A stretch of 9,213 nt of DNA from Alectryocaccomicrobium faecavium (lineage in GTDB: Bacteria > Bacillota > Clostridia > Christensenellales > Aristaeellaceae): positions 1 to 9,213 of the forward strand of contig DVOT01000001.1 in NCBI GenBank assembly GCA_018713425.1, in the 5' to 3' direction. Under the pieces are notes generated by a model that did not search any database, was not told the origin of the DNA, and saw only the letters and a program-made list of their open reading frames with translations. Positions 1 through 7,001 of this stretch are shown piece after piece (positions within the stretch are counted from its first letter, which is position 1; the number at the start of each line of letters is the position of its first letter). The translations under genes were made by a program, and so were the position numbers.

Positions 1-81
1 GGGTAGAGATTTATCTCCAAACGTGATAAGATATTCCCATCAAATCAAACGGGGAAATTCCCGTCACGAGGAGGAATCGCA

Positions 82-1428
82 ATGCCCAATCGGATTTTGC
101 ACGAGAGCATCAAGTACTGCCCCAAGATGGAGCAACTCAATTGGTTTGAGGAGGTGGTCTACCACCGCCTGACCGTGACCGTGGACGATTACGGCTGCCT
201 GGATGGTCGAATCGTCCTGCTGAAGAACACCCTTTTCCCCACCCGGGAGGACATCTCCAAGGACGACATCGCGCGCGCCATCGAGCACATGGTGGCGCTG
301 GGCCTGCTGCGCGCCTACGAGGCGGGCGGCATGCCCTATTTGTGTTTCCCCGCCTGGGAGGAAGAACAGCGCGTGCGCAACAAGCGGCGCAAGTTTCCCG
401 CTCCGCCGGACGCGGCGCGGGACGAAGAAGAGCCGCTCGCAGCAGAAGATTCCCTGTCCGCGGCGGACGGCGGCGCTCTTTTTGCGGGGGAAAAACACTT
501 GACCGCGAGTTGCTGTCAATTGACCGCGGGTTGTCCGCCTGAATCCAATCCGTATCCCAATCCGTATCCTTATCCGGATTCGAATCCCAAATTCGAATCC
601 GGATCCGTAACCAATCCGTATCCCATCCAAGCCCCCGGCGCGTGCGCAGAGGAGCGCCCACGCGCGGGGGAGCAATCCCTCCGTCACAGCTTGCGCTGTG
701 ACACCGTTCCACAGTTCAGCATGGGCGCCTCTCTGCGTTCGCAAAGCTCACTTGAGAGGCTTCCTGCTTCACTGGGCTTACTTCGGCCTGCTTCCGCCAC
801 TGGCGGCGGCCTTCGTGCGCCCCTTTTTGCGAAAAGGGAGGCTATCGATGGAGCCATTCCAGAGGATGGCGTGAGACCGTTGGCCGGGGAAAGCCCGCGG
901 CCCGCTTCCGCGCTGCCTTCTGAGGGCGCGCGGGAAGCGCCGCGGGAGGAGGGTCAATCCCTCCGTTGCGGCTGCGCCGCGCCAAAAGGCTCCCCTTGGC
1001 ATCAAGGGGAGCTGTCAGCGAAGCCGACTGAGGGGATGACCTTTACACAAGAGCAACTTTTGAGCGGAGCCATTCCAGAGAATAGCGCGTGTTCCTCCGT
1101 CGGCGTTCCCGGCATTGAAAAGCCGCCGGCGAACGCCTCAAAGGAGGAGTACCACGCCTATTTGGTGCGCCTACAGGAGCATTTCGCGCGGGAGGACGCA
1201 GCCGCCGCCGCGGAGAAAGCGCGGCAGGCGGCCAACGCTCCGCAGAGCACCATACCGGCGTTCGTGTGGGAGACGGTGGAACGGCTCCGCGCCCAAGCGG
1301 CGGCGCGGCGGGCGCGGGAGCGCGCGGAAAGCGAAGCGCGCTATCGAAAAGCGCTTGCCACCTGGTTCGGCGATACAAGCGCTGAGAAAGCGGAGTGCTG
1401 CGCGCAGCTTCAAAACGCCAGCGCGTAA
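82..1428 (+). CDS. Phage-type replisome organiser / DnaD-like replication protein
   Basis: The first ~107 residues resemble the N-terminal winged-helix domain of phage replication (replisome organiser) proteins: RILHESIK near residue 4, then YHRLTVTVDDYG, LFPTREDISKDDIARAIEHM and GMPYLCFPAWEEEQRVRNKRR. Such proteins usually bind an origin and help load helicase. Residues ~154-183 are an Asn-Pro-Tyr-Pro-rich repeat (NPYPNPYPYP). Residues ~197-319 are encoded by palindromic repeat elements and have no protein-like pattern. The C-terminal ~95 residues are rich in Ala, Arg and Glu and probably helical. The start is fixed by AGGAGG at 69-74, 7 nt before the ATG. The last 19 bp overlap the convergent PNPOx-like gene. 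No other phage gene is seen. Family assignment rests on recall of the N-terminal pattern; the role in this cell is inferred. Confidence 0.75.
   Translation: MPNRILHESIKYCPKMEQLNWFEEVVYHRLTVTVDDYGCLDGRIVLLKNTLFPTREDISKDDIARAIEHMVALGLLRAYEAGGMPYLCFPAWEEEQRVRNKRRKFPAPPDAARDEEEPLAAEDSLSAADGGALFAGEKHLTASCCQLTAGCPPESNPYPNPYPYPDSNPKFESGSVTNPYPIQAPGACAEERPRAGEQSLRHSLRCDTVPQFSMGASLRSQSSLERLPASLGLLRPASATGGGLRAPLFAKREAIDGAIPEDGVRPLAGESPRPASALPSEGAREAPREEGQSLRCGCAAPKGSPWHQGELSAKPTEGMTFTQEQLLSGAIPENSACSSVGVPGIEKPPANASKEEYHAYLVRLQEHFAREDAAAAAEKARQAANAPQSTIPAFVWETVERLRAQAAARRARERAESEARYRKALATWFGDTSAEKAECCAQLQNASA
545..623. repeat. Iteron-like 13-bp repeats flanking a 13-bp perfect inverted repeat
   Basis: CCAATCCGTATCC occurs exactly at 545-557, 557-569 and 611-623; the first two are in phase at 12 bp. 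Between copies two and three lies a perfect inverted repeat, ATCCGGATTCGAA at 572-584 and its complement at 592-604, separated by 7 bp. All of it is inside the replication gene and encodes the NPYP tract. Phage initiator genes often carry their own origin (lambda O is the classic case), so this may be an origin; that is an inference. Confidence 0.6.
683..702. repeat. Perfect 8-bp hairpin within the replication gene
   Basis: GTCACAGC (683-690), loop TTGC, GCTGTGAC (695-702). It is preceded by CAATCCCTCCG at 673-683, the same left end as the larger palindromic element at 955-1037. It therefore looks like another, shorter or degenerate member of that element type. Confidence 0.5.
955..1037. repeat. 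Small palindromic (MITE/REP-like) element inserted in frame
   Basis: The element begins CAATCCCTCCG and ends TGAGGGGAT, which are near-complementary ends. Inside are a GCGGC/GCCGC hairpin at about 968-980 and a perfect 9-bp stem, GCTCCCCTT at 989-997 with AAGGGGAGC at 1004-1012 around a 6-nt loop. Its translation (GSPWHQGELSAKPTEG) is the kind of peptide seen when such elements from Clostridia are read through. It carries no transposase. I recognise the ends and hairpins from memory, not from a search. Confidence 0.6.
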
Positions 1429-1826
1429 CGCGTGCCGTGCGAGAGCAGCACGCCATCGGTGAGGCGCACGCGCAAAAGGATGGTGTTGGGATCGGCATAA
1501 TCGTTGTGCCCGTTGTCGAACCACTGGGCGAAAGCCAGCTTCAGCTTGGCCGCCATGGCGGCGTTTTCCGGCGCGAAGAGATAGCCGAGGTTTTCCGCCA
1601 CGCCGTGCGCGGTGAACCAGTCCGCCGCGATGCCCACTGCGGGATTTTGGGCAATTTGCCGCATTTTGCCCGAGTGCGCGTGCGTGATGCTGTAAAACGC
1701 GCCGCCTTCGTAATAGGCGTTCACGAAGCGCGCGCTGGGCTGGCCGTCCTCCAAAGTCGCCAGGGCAATTACGCTGTCCTTGCCAAATCGCTCCTGCAAA
1801 ATGCGTTCCGCAGCGGGATCTATCAT
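1410..1826 (-). CDS. Pyridoxamine 5'-phosphate oxidase-like FMN-binding split-barrel protein
   Basis: A 138-residue protein with the pattern of small PNPOx-like split-barrel proteins: SVIALATLEDGQPSARFVN forms the first strands, AFYSITHAHSGKMRQIAQNPAVGIA the usual flavin-side segment, and a final strand ends near the C-terminus. Members bind FMN, F420 or haem; the substrate here cannot be told. The frame is open further upstream to 1883, but the start chosen is the ATG at 1824-1826, since GGGAGG (minus strand, 1835-1840) lies 8 nt before it and the promoter -10 overlaps the upstream candidate at 1854-1856. It is divergent from the acetyltransferase gene, and its stop lies 19 bp inside the convergent replication gene. 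Confidence 0.8.
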   Translation of the reverse strand: MIDPAAERILQERFGKDSVIALATLEDGQPSARFVNAYYEGGAFYSITHAHSGKMRQIAQNPAVGIAADWFTAHGVAENLGYLFAPENAAMAAKLKLAFAQWFDNGHNDYADPNTILLRVRLTDGVLLSHGTRYALAF

Positions 1827-1854
1827 GCTATGCGCCTCCCTGATTTTTGCATCC

Positions 1855-1883
1855 ATTATACCACGCTTTCGCCGCGAAAACAA
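1855..1883 (-). promoter_or_regulatory. Promoter of the PNPOx-like gene
   Basis: Read on the minus strand, TTGTTT (1878-1883) is followed after 17 bp by a perfect TATAAT (1855-1860). GGGAGG and the start ATG at 1826 follow within 30 bp. Confidence 0.65.
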
Positions 1884-1932
1884 GGGCCGGTTTTCCGCGC
1901 CGCCATCGTTTCGCGCGTTTTCCGGATTTTTC

Positions 1933-1961
1933 TTGTGTCCGCGCGCGCCGTCTGCTATAAT
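1933..1961 (+). promoter_or_regulatory. Promoter of the GNAT acetyltransferase gene
   Basis: TTGTGT at 1933-1938, a 17-bp spacer, then a perfect TATAAT at 1956-1961. It points away from the promoter of the PNPOx-like gene, giving a divergent pair about 50 bp apart. Confidence 0.65.
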
Positions 1962-1987
1962 GGGGAAAAACGGCGGGAGGGAAACCC

Positions 1988-2632
1988 ATGGAACAGCAGA
2001 ATATCTCGGACTATAACCTGTTTATGATGTGCCGCGCGCCCCGCGAGGAAGCGTTCGCGCCGCTCCCGGCGGGCTTTCACTTCGACCTGTGCCGCCGGGA
2101 GGAACTGGAAACCTGGATGCGCTTTCCCTTTGACACGCAGGAAGAAGCGCGGCAGTACGCGCCCTTTATGGCGCGCTATTTTCAGAACGTGTACGCCGCG
2201 AAAGAGGCGGAGTTCTTTGCCCGCTGCCTGTTTGTGCGCGAGGCAAGCGGCGCGCCCGTGGGCACGGCCTTTTTGTGGCGGGCCTACGGGCGGGTGAACA
2301 CGCTGCACTGGCTGAAGGTGCGCAGGGAATACGAGGGGCGTGGCATTGGCCGGGCGCTGCTCACGCGTTTGCTGATGCCGCTCGCGCCGGAGGAATACCC
2401 CGTGTATCTGCACACGCAGCCCTCGAGTTACCGGGCCATCAAGCTGTACACGGATTTCGGCTTTGCCTTGCTCACGGACGCGCGCATCGGCCCGCGCGAA
2501 AACCATCTGGCGCAGAGCCTGCCCGTTTTGCGGCAGGCGATGCCTCCGGCGGCGTATGACAAGCTCGCCTTCGCGCAGGCGCCCGAAGCGCTCCTCGCCG
2601 CCGCGGCCTCGCGCGACGTGGACGAATTCTAG
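1988..2632 (+). CDS. GNAT-family N-acetyltransferase
   Basis: A 214-residue protein. The acetyl-CoA-binding motif A of GNAT enzymes is seen at residues ~110-128: WLKVRREYEGRGIGRALL, with the R-x-x-G-x-G/A pyrophosphate loop as EGRGIG (116-121). It is followed by a predicted strand (VYLHTQPSSYRAIKLY) and the usual motif B helix before YTDFGF. Residues 1-80 and the ~30 C-terminal residues are not distinctive. The acceptor is unknown; GNAT enzymes acylate amines ranging from antibiotics to protein N-termini. GGGAGG at 1975-1980, 7 nt upstream, supports the start. It has its own promoter and a weak terminator, so it is probably monocistronic. Confidence 0.8.
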   Translation: MEQQNISDYNLFMMCRAPREEAFAPLPAGFHFDLCRREELETWMRFPFDTQEEARQYAPFMARYFQNVYAAKEAEFFARCLFVREASGAPVGTAFLWRAYGRVNTLHWLKVRREYEGRGIGRALLTRLLMPLAPEEYPVYLHTQPSSYRAIKLYTDFGFALLTDARIGPRENHLAQSLPVLRQAMPPAAYDKLAFAQAPEALLAAAASRDVDEF

Positions 2633-2657
2633 CGCGGCCATGTTGCGCGCAGTTTTT
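2632..2657 (+). terminator. Weak intrinsic terminator after the acetyltransferase gene
   Basis: GCGCG (2632-2636) can pair with CGCGC (2646-2650) around a 9-nt loop, followed by AG and five T (2653-2657). The stem is short, so efficiency is uncertain. Confidence 0.4.
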
Positions 2658-2680
2658 ACGATAAATGAATCCGTCCCCGG

Positions 2681-2709
2681 GTTACACCGCGCGAATTTTC
2701 TGGTATAAT
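2681..2709 (+). promoter_or_regulatory. Promoter of the argS-guaA unit
   Basis: GTTACA at 2681-2686, a 17-bp spacer, then a perfect TATAAT at 2704-2709. The argS start lies 31 bp downstream with AAGGGG at 2726-2731. There is no room for a T-box leader between promoter and gene. Confidence 0.65.
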
Positions 2710-2740
2710 CAAATATCATTGTGAGAAGGGGATTCGGAAG

Positions 2741-4453
2741 ATGGATTTCAGGCAAATGATCGCGCAGCGCGTGTGGCAGGCGGCGCAGGACGCGTATGGC
2801 GAGAGCGCGCTTAGCGCCGCGGATTACGAGGCGCTTTTGGAATTGCCGCCCGACCCGGCCATGGGCGATTACGCGCTGCCCTGTTTTAAGCTGGCGAAAT
2901 CGCTGCGCAAGCCGCCCGTAGCCATCGCGGAAGCGTTGGCCGCGCGGGTGCCCGCCGAGGGATTTGAGCGCGTGGAGGCCGTGAAAGGCTATCTGAACTT
3001 TTATCTCGACCGCGCGGGCTACGCGCGCACGGTGGTGGAAGCGGTGCTCGCGGCCAACGGGCGCTATGGCGCGAGCGACGCGGGCCGGGGCAAGACCATC
3101 GTGATCGACTATTCCTCCATCAACATTGCCAAGCGTTTCCACATCGGGCACCTGTCCACCACGATGCTGGGCAACGCGCTCTACCGCATGTATCAATACG
3201 CGGGCTACACCTGCGTGGGCGTGAACCACCTGGGCGACTGGGGCACGCAGTTTGGCAAGATGATCGCCGCCTACAAGCACTGGGGCGACCGGGAACAGGT
3301 CGAGGCGGGCGGCATCGAGGAGTTGACAAAGCTCTACGTGCGCTTTGACGAGGAGGCGCAGAAGGATCCCGCCCTGGCGGACGAGGGCCGCGCCTGGTTC
3401 AAGGCCATTGAGGACGGCAACGAAGAGGCGCTGTCCATCTTCAACTGGTTCAAGGAGCTCACGCTCAAGGACGCCGCCCGCGTGTACGATATGCTGGGCG
3501 TCACCTTCGATTCCTACGCGGGCGAGAGCTTTTACAACGATAAGATGCAGCCCATTGTGGAAGAACTGCGCGAAAAGGGCCTGCTGGTGGAATCCGACGG
3601 CGCGCAGATCGTCGATCTTTCAGCATACGACATGCCCCCGGCCATCATTCTGCGCAGCGACGGGGCCACGCTGTACATGACGCGCGACCTGGCCGCCGCC
3701 CAGTACCGGCACGATACCTACCACTTCGCGAAGTGCCTGTACGTGGTGGCCTATCAGCAAGACCTGCACTTTAAGCAGCTCTTTAAGACGCTGGAGCTGA
3801 TGGGCCGCGAGTGGGCCAAGGATATGGTGCACATTTCCTATGGCATGGTGTCCTACGAGGGGCAGTCCATGTCCACCCGCAAGGGGCACGTGGTGTATCT
3901 GGAAGACCTGCTCAACCTGGCGGTGGAAAAGGCGCTCTCCATCATCAACGAAAAGAACCCCGACCTGGAAAACAAAGAGGCCATCGCGCGCCAGATCGGC
4001 GTGGGCGCGGTGATCTTCTTCGATTTGTACAACAACCGCATCAAGGATATCGATTTCTATTGGGACCGCGCGCTCAATTTCGATGGCGAAACCGCGCCTT
4101 ACGTGATGTACACGCACGCGCGCTGCGCCAGCGTGTTGCGCAAGGCGGGCGAGGAGGCGGACGCCGCGCCGGATTACGCCGCCCTTGCCGACGCGGACGC
4201 ACAGAACGTCGTGCGCCTGCTGGAACAGTTCCCCGGCCTGCTGGGCGAGGCGCTGGAGCGCGGCGAGCCTTCTATGATCACGCGCTACAGCGTGGACCTG
4301 GCGCAGGCGTTCAACAAATTCTATTATGAGCAGCGCATTCTCGACGACGACGGCGCGGTGCGCGCCGCGCGGCTGAACCTCACGCGCGCGGCCAAGAGCG
4401 TCATCGCCACCGCGCTAAGCCTCATCGGCGTCAGCGCGCCCGAGCGCATGTAG
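2741..4453 (+). CDS. argS: Arginyl-tRNA synthetase
   Basis: A cytoplasmic class I aminoacyl-tRNA synthetase that charges tRNA-Arg using ATP. At 570 residues it has the usual family length. The N-terminal ~90 residues fit the ArgRS additional domain that contacts the tRNA elbow (GDYALPCFKLAKSLRKPP). The catalytic core starts with DYSSINIAKRFHIGHLSTT, where HIGH is residues 134-137. The KMSKS-type loop is MSTRKG at 377-382, a common ArgRS variant. The C-terminal part (YVMYTHARCASVL, then YSVDLAQAFNKFYYEQRIL) is the DALR anticodon-binding domain. The start is supported by AAGGGG 9 nt upstream. guaA begins 26 bp after the stop, so the two are probably co-transcribed. Nothing appears truncated. 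Confidence 0.97.
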   Translation: MDFRQMIAQRVWQAAQDAYGESALSAADYEALLELPPDPAMGDYALPCFKLAKSLRKPPVAIAEALAARVPAEGFERVEAVKGYLNFYLDRAGYARTVVEAVLAANGRYGASDAGRGKTIVIDYSSINIAKRFHIGHLSTTMLGNALYRMYQYAGYTCVGVNHLGDWGTQFGKMIAAYKHWGDREQVEAGGIEELTKLYVRFDEEAQKDPALADEGRAWFKAIEDGNEEALSIFNWFKELTLKDAARVYDMLGVTFDSYAGESFYNDKMQPIVEELREKGLLVESDGAQIVDLSAYDMPPAIILRSDGATLYMTRDLAAAQYRHDTYHFAKCLYVVAYQQDLHFKQLFKTLELMGREWAKDMVHISYGMVSYEGQSMSTRKGHVVYLEDLLNLAVEKALSIINEKNPDLENKEAIARQIGVGAVIFFDLYNNRIKDIDFYWDRALNFDGETAPYVMYTHARCASVLRKAGEEADAAPDYAALADADAQNVVRLLEQFPGLLGEALERGEPSMITRYSVDLAQAFNKFYYEQRILDDDGAVRAARLNLTRAAKSVIATALSLIGVSAPERM

Positions 4454-4479
4454 GAGGCCTATAGCGAGGGGGACAAGCT

Positions 4480-6027
4480 ATGACAGAAAAATCTATGCAA
4501 GAAAAAATTGTGGTGCTCGATTTCGGCGGGCAATATAACCAGCTCATCGCCCGCCGCGTGCGCGACGGCGGCGTTTACGCCGAAATTTATCCGTATGCCA
4601 AACCGCGCGAAACCTGGCTGGACGAGAGCGTGAAGGGCGTGATCCTCACCGGCGGGCCTAGCAGCGTGTACCTGCCCGGCGCGCCCGGCGCGGATGTGGA
4701 TCTCTTTTCGCTGGGCGTGCCCGTGCTGGGCATTTGCTATGGCATGCAGCTGCTCGCCCACAAGGCGGGCGGCACGGTGGAACACGCGGACGTGAGCGAA
4801 TACGGCCACACCGTGCTCCACGCGCGCGGCGGCGCGCTGTTCGCGGGCGTTTCGCCCCAGACCGTGGTGTTCATGAACCATACCGACCGCGTGACCGCGC
4901 TGCCCGAGGGCTTCTCCATCGACGCCAGCACGGACAATTGCCCCATCGCGGCCTATTCCTGCCCCAGCCGCGGGCTCTATGGCGTGCAGTTCCACCCGGA
5001 AGTGCGCCACAGCGTGGAGGGCGACCGCGTGCTGAACAATTTCGTCTACGGCGTGTGCGGCTGCCAGGGCGGCTACCGGGCCGACGACCTCATCGACCGC
5101 ATGATCGAACGCGTGCGCGCCCAGGTGGGCGAGGGCACGGTGGTGGCGGGCCTTTCGGGCGGCGTGGATTCCTCGGTTGCCTGCGTGCTGGCCAGCCGCG
5201 CGCTCAAAAAGGAACAACTCACCTGCGTGTTCGTGGATCACGGCCTTTTGCGCAAGGACGAGGCCGCGCAGGTCATGCGCACGTACCGCGAAAACCTGGG
5301 GCTGAACGTCGTACACGTGGACGCTAGCGAGAAATTCCTCGCCGCGCTGCGGGGCGTGACCGAGCCGGAGCAAAAGCGCAAGATCATCGGCGAGCTCTTC
5401 GTGCGCACCTTCGAGGAGGAGGCCGCCAAGACCGGCGCGGATTTCCTGCTGCAGGGCACCATCTATCCCGATAAAATCGAAAGCGGCATGGGCGGCTCCG
5501 CCACCATCAAGAGCCACCACAACGTGGGCGGCCTGCCCAAGGAATCCCGCTTTAGCGGCCACATCGTGGAGCCGCTGGACGCGCTCTTCAAGGATGAAGT
5601 GCGCGCCGTGGGGCTCGCGCTGGGCATCCCCCGCCCCATGGTCATGCGCCAGCCGTTCCCCGGCCCCGGCCTCGCCGTGCGCGTGATGGGCGAAATCACC
5701 CGCGAAAAACTCGCCGTGCTGCGCGATTGCGACGCGATCTACCTGGAAGAACTGGAACGCGCCGGCCTCGCCGACGAGATCTGGCAGTCCTTCGCCGTGC
5801 TCACCGGCGCGCGCACCGTGGGCGTGATGGGCGATGGCCGCACCTACGGCAATTGCGTGGCCCTGCGCGCCGTCACCACCGAGGACGCCATGACCGTGGA
5901 AGCCGCGGAAATCCCCTATCCCGTGCTCAAAAAAATCGCCAGCCGCATCATCGCCGAGGTGCAGGACGTCAACCGCGTGGTGTACGATATCACCAGCAAA
6001 CCGCCGGGAACGATTGAGTGGGAATAG
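4480..6027 (+). CDS. guaA: GMP synthase (glutamine-hydrolysing)
   Basis: Converts XMP to GMP with ATP and glutamine, the last step of guanine nucleotide synthesis. Both halves are present in one 515-residue chain, the usual bacterial length. The N-terminal class I glutamine amidotransferase has nucleophile Cys86 in GICYGMQ and the His172/Glu174 pair in FHPE. The ATP pyrophosphatase domain has the PP-loop SGGVDSS at 226-232. The C-terminal dimerisation domain ends in the conserved PPGTIEWE. The start at 4480 is chosen because GAGGGGG (4466-4472) lies 7 nt upstream; the ATG at 4495 has no such site. I see no purine riboswitch before it and no terminator in the 82 bp after it, so read-through towards the dpnI homologue is possible. 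Confidence 0.97.
   Translation: MTEKSMQEKIVVLDFGGQYNQLIARRVRDGGVYAEIYPYAKPRETWLDESVKGVILTGGPSSVYLPGAPGADVDLFSLGVPVLGICYGMQLLAHKAGGTVEHADVSEYGHTVLHARGGALFAGVSPQTVVFMNHTDRVTALPEGFSIDASTDNCPIAAYSCPSRGLYGVQFHPEVRHSVEGDRVLNNFVYGVCGCQGGYRADDLIDRMIERVRAQVGEGTVVAGLSGGVDSSVACVLASRALKKEQLTCVFVDHGLLRKDEAAQVMRTYRENLGLNVVHVDASEKFLAALRGVTEPEQKRKIIGELFVRTFEEEAAKTGADFLLQGTIYPDKIESGMGGSATIKSHHNVGGLPKESRFSGHIVEPLDALFKDEVRAVGLALGIPRPMVMRQPFPGPGLAVRVMGEITREKLAVLRDCDAIYLEELERAGLADEIWQSFAVLTGARTVGVMGDGRTYGNCVALRAVTTEDAMTVEAAEIPYPVLKKIASRIIAEVQDVNRVVYDITSKPPGTIEWE
6016..6023 (+). other. guaA 3'-end core sequence used as an integration site (candidate att)
   Basis: GAGTGGGA lies in the last codons of guaA. From memory, this octamer is the core at which many guaA-associated genomic islands integrate. 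No second exact copy is seen downstream in the window; imperfect relatives (GAGTGAATAG at 6098-6107, GAGTGAAAGG at 7240-7249) are. Confidence 0.35.
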
Positions 6028-6109
6028 GGTAAGCGGAAAATTTGTGCGATTGTTGCGGCGAGTTGTCTCCATAAAAGAGTCCTGATTGCAAAAAATGGAG
6101 TGAATAGAG

Positions 6110-6877
6110 ATGGATTTGTATTTAAACAAGGAACTCGCCGCAAAATACAGAAGTAAATCGCAAATTGCTCGGGTGCTGACGGAGGCATGGATAAGCGATA
6201 ATATGTATTGCCCGCGTTGTGGCAACGATAGAATAGAGCACTTCCCTAATAACAAAAAGGTAGCCGATTTCTTTTGCCCAAAATGCGGGAGTGAATACGA
6301 GCTGAAGAGTAAAAGCGGCTCTATGGGGCGAAAGATTGCAAATGGCGCATATGATACATTTGTACAAAGAATCACGAGCAATACTAGCCCCGATTTTCTC
6401 ATTTTGAACTATAGCACGGAAAAGTTATGCATCAAGAATCTTTGGTTTATACCAAAGCATTTTTTCGTTCCAAACATTGTAGAAAAGCGGAAACCGTTGC
6501 CCAATACAGCAAGAAGAGCTGGATGGATTGGATGCAATATATATTTTGATAAAATCCCCAAGCAGGGGCAAATTGGTATTATATGCAATCGGATTCCTAT
6601 AGCTAAGGATGATGTTATTGCGCAGGTACAAGATATGTCATTTTTTGATACAGATAATATTAGCACTCGTAGTTGGATTGTAGATATATTGTATTGCATA
6701 AATAAAATTCCAAAGACAATATTTTCTCTTGAGGATGTATATCAATTTGAATCATGGCTTGCATCGCAACATCCTGCGAATCACAACATTCGGCCAAAAG
6801 TGCGACAGCAGCTACAAATATTGAGAGACAATAACATTATTGAATTTTTAGGAAATGGGCTTTACAAAAAGCTATAA
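6110..6877 (+). CDS. dpnI: DpnI-family restriction endonuclease (cuts adenine-methylated GATC)
   Basis: A full-length homologue (255 residues; pneumococcal DpnI has 254) of the type IIM enzyme that cleaves G-m6A-TC. The PD-(D/E)xK site is complete: Asp53, Glu64 and Lys66 (ELKSK), at the same positions I recall for DpnI. A zinc site is formed by Cys34, Cys37, Cys56 and Cys59. The conserved segment TARRAGWIGCNI is at 133-144. The C-terminal ~70 residues (LEDVYQFE ... RQQLQILRDNNIIEFLGNG) match the winged-helix methyl-reading domain. GGAG at 6097-6100 lies 9 nt before the ATG. The gene is much more AT-rich than its neighbours (19 of 60 bases G+C at 6601-6660, against 36 of 60 at 3121-3180 in argS), which suggests recent acquisition. 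No dpnC, dpnD or DpnII-type methylase is in the window. The host must lack Dam-type methylation for the enzyme to be tolerated. Confidence 0.95.
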   Translation: MDLYLNKELAAKYRSKSQIARVLTEAWISDNMYCPRCGNDRIEHFPNNKKVADFFCPKCGSEYELKSKSGSMGRKIANGAYDTFVQRITSNTSPDFLILNYSTEKLCIKNLWFIPKHFFVPNIVEKRKPLPNTARRAGWIGCNIYFDKIPKQGQIGIICNRIPIAKDDVIAQVQDMSFFDTDNISTRSWIVDILYCINKIPKTIFSLEDVYQFESWLASQHPANHNIRPKVRQQLQILRDNNIIEFLGNGLYKKL

Positions 6878-7001
6878 ATACACTATGCCACTGAAGAAAC
6901 TGGTGGCACAAGGAATTTTATTAAAACTCATAAAGGGCTCTAGCCAAATTCGTATTGAAAAAGGAACCCAATGCGCATCGATGCGTGCTATTGCGCGTTA
7001 A
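6855..7001 (+). CDS. Possible 48-residue ORF or remnant downstream of dpnI
   Basis: A short frame overlapping the end of dpnI (ATG 6855; another ATG at 6885 gives 38 residues). The part KKLVAQGILLKLIKGSSQIRIEKG resembles the last helix and wing of a winged-helix DNA-binding domain, so it may be the tail of a lost regulator. AGGA at 6850-6853 is too close to the first ATG to be a good ribosome site, and none precedes the second. I cannot show that it is translated. Confidence 0.2.
   Translation: MGFTKSYKYTMPLKKLVAQGILLKLIKGSSQIRIEKGTQCASMRAIAR

Noticed and set aside
1..81. An operator or promoter before the replication gene
   Set aside because: GAGAT/ATCTC (6-17) and ACGGG/CCCGT (49-64) are short symmetric sequences, and no paired -35/-10 is convincing. 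Only the ribosome site at 69-74 is supported.
545..623. CRISPR array
   Set aside because: Repeats are only 13 bp, partly overlapping, with no regular unique spacers, and lie inside a coding frame.
1955..3280. A long minus-strand open frame opposite the acetyltransferase gene and the start of argS
   Set aside because: It is antisense to two well-supported genes, rich in His, Arg and Ala as expected of shadow frames in GC-rich DNA, and has no ribosome site or recognisable domain.
4454..4479. Purine riboswitch or other leader before guaA
   Set aside because: Only 26 bp separate argS and guaA, which leaves room for a ribosome site but no aptamer.
6028..6109. A dedicated promoter for dpnI
   Set aside because: CATAAA at 6070-6075 could be a poor -10, but no -35 fits at 16-18 bp. 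The gene may be read from upstream, or its promoter is too divergent for me to call.
4459..6402. A 647-residue minus-strand frame opposite guaA and the start of dpnI
   Set aside because: It covers guaA almost entirely in antisense, has His/Ala-rich repetitive composition, and crosses an abrupt change of base composition. No family features.
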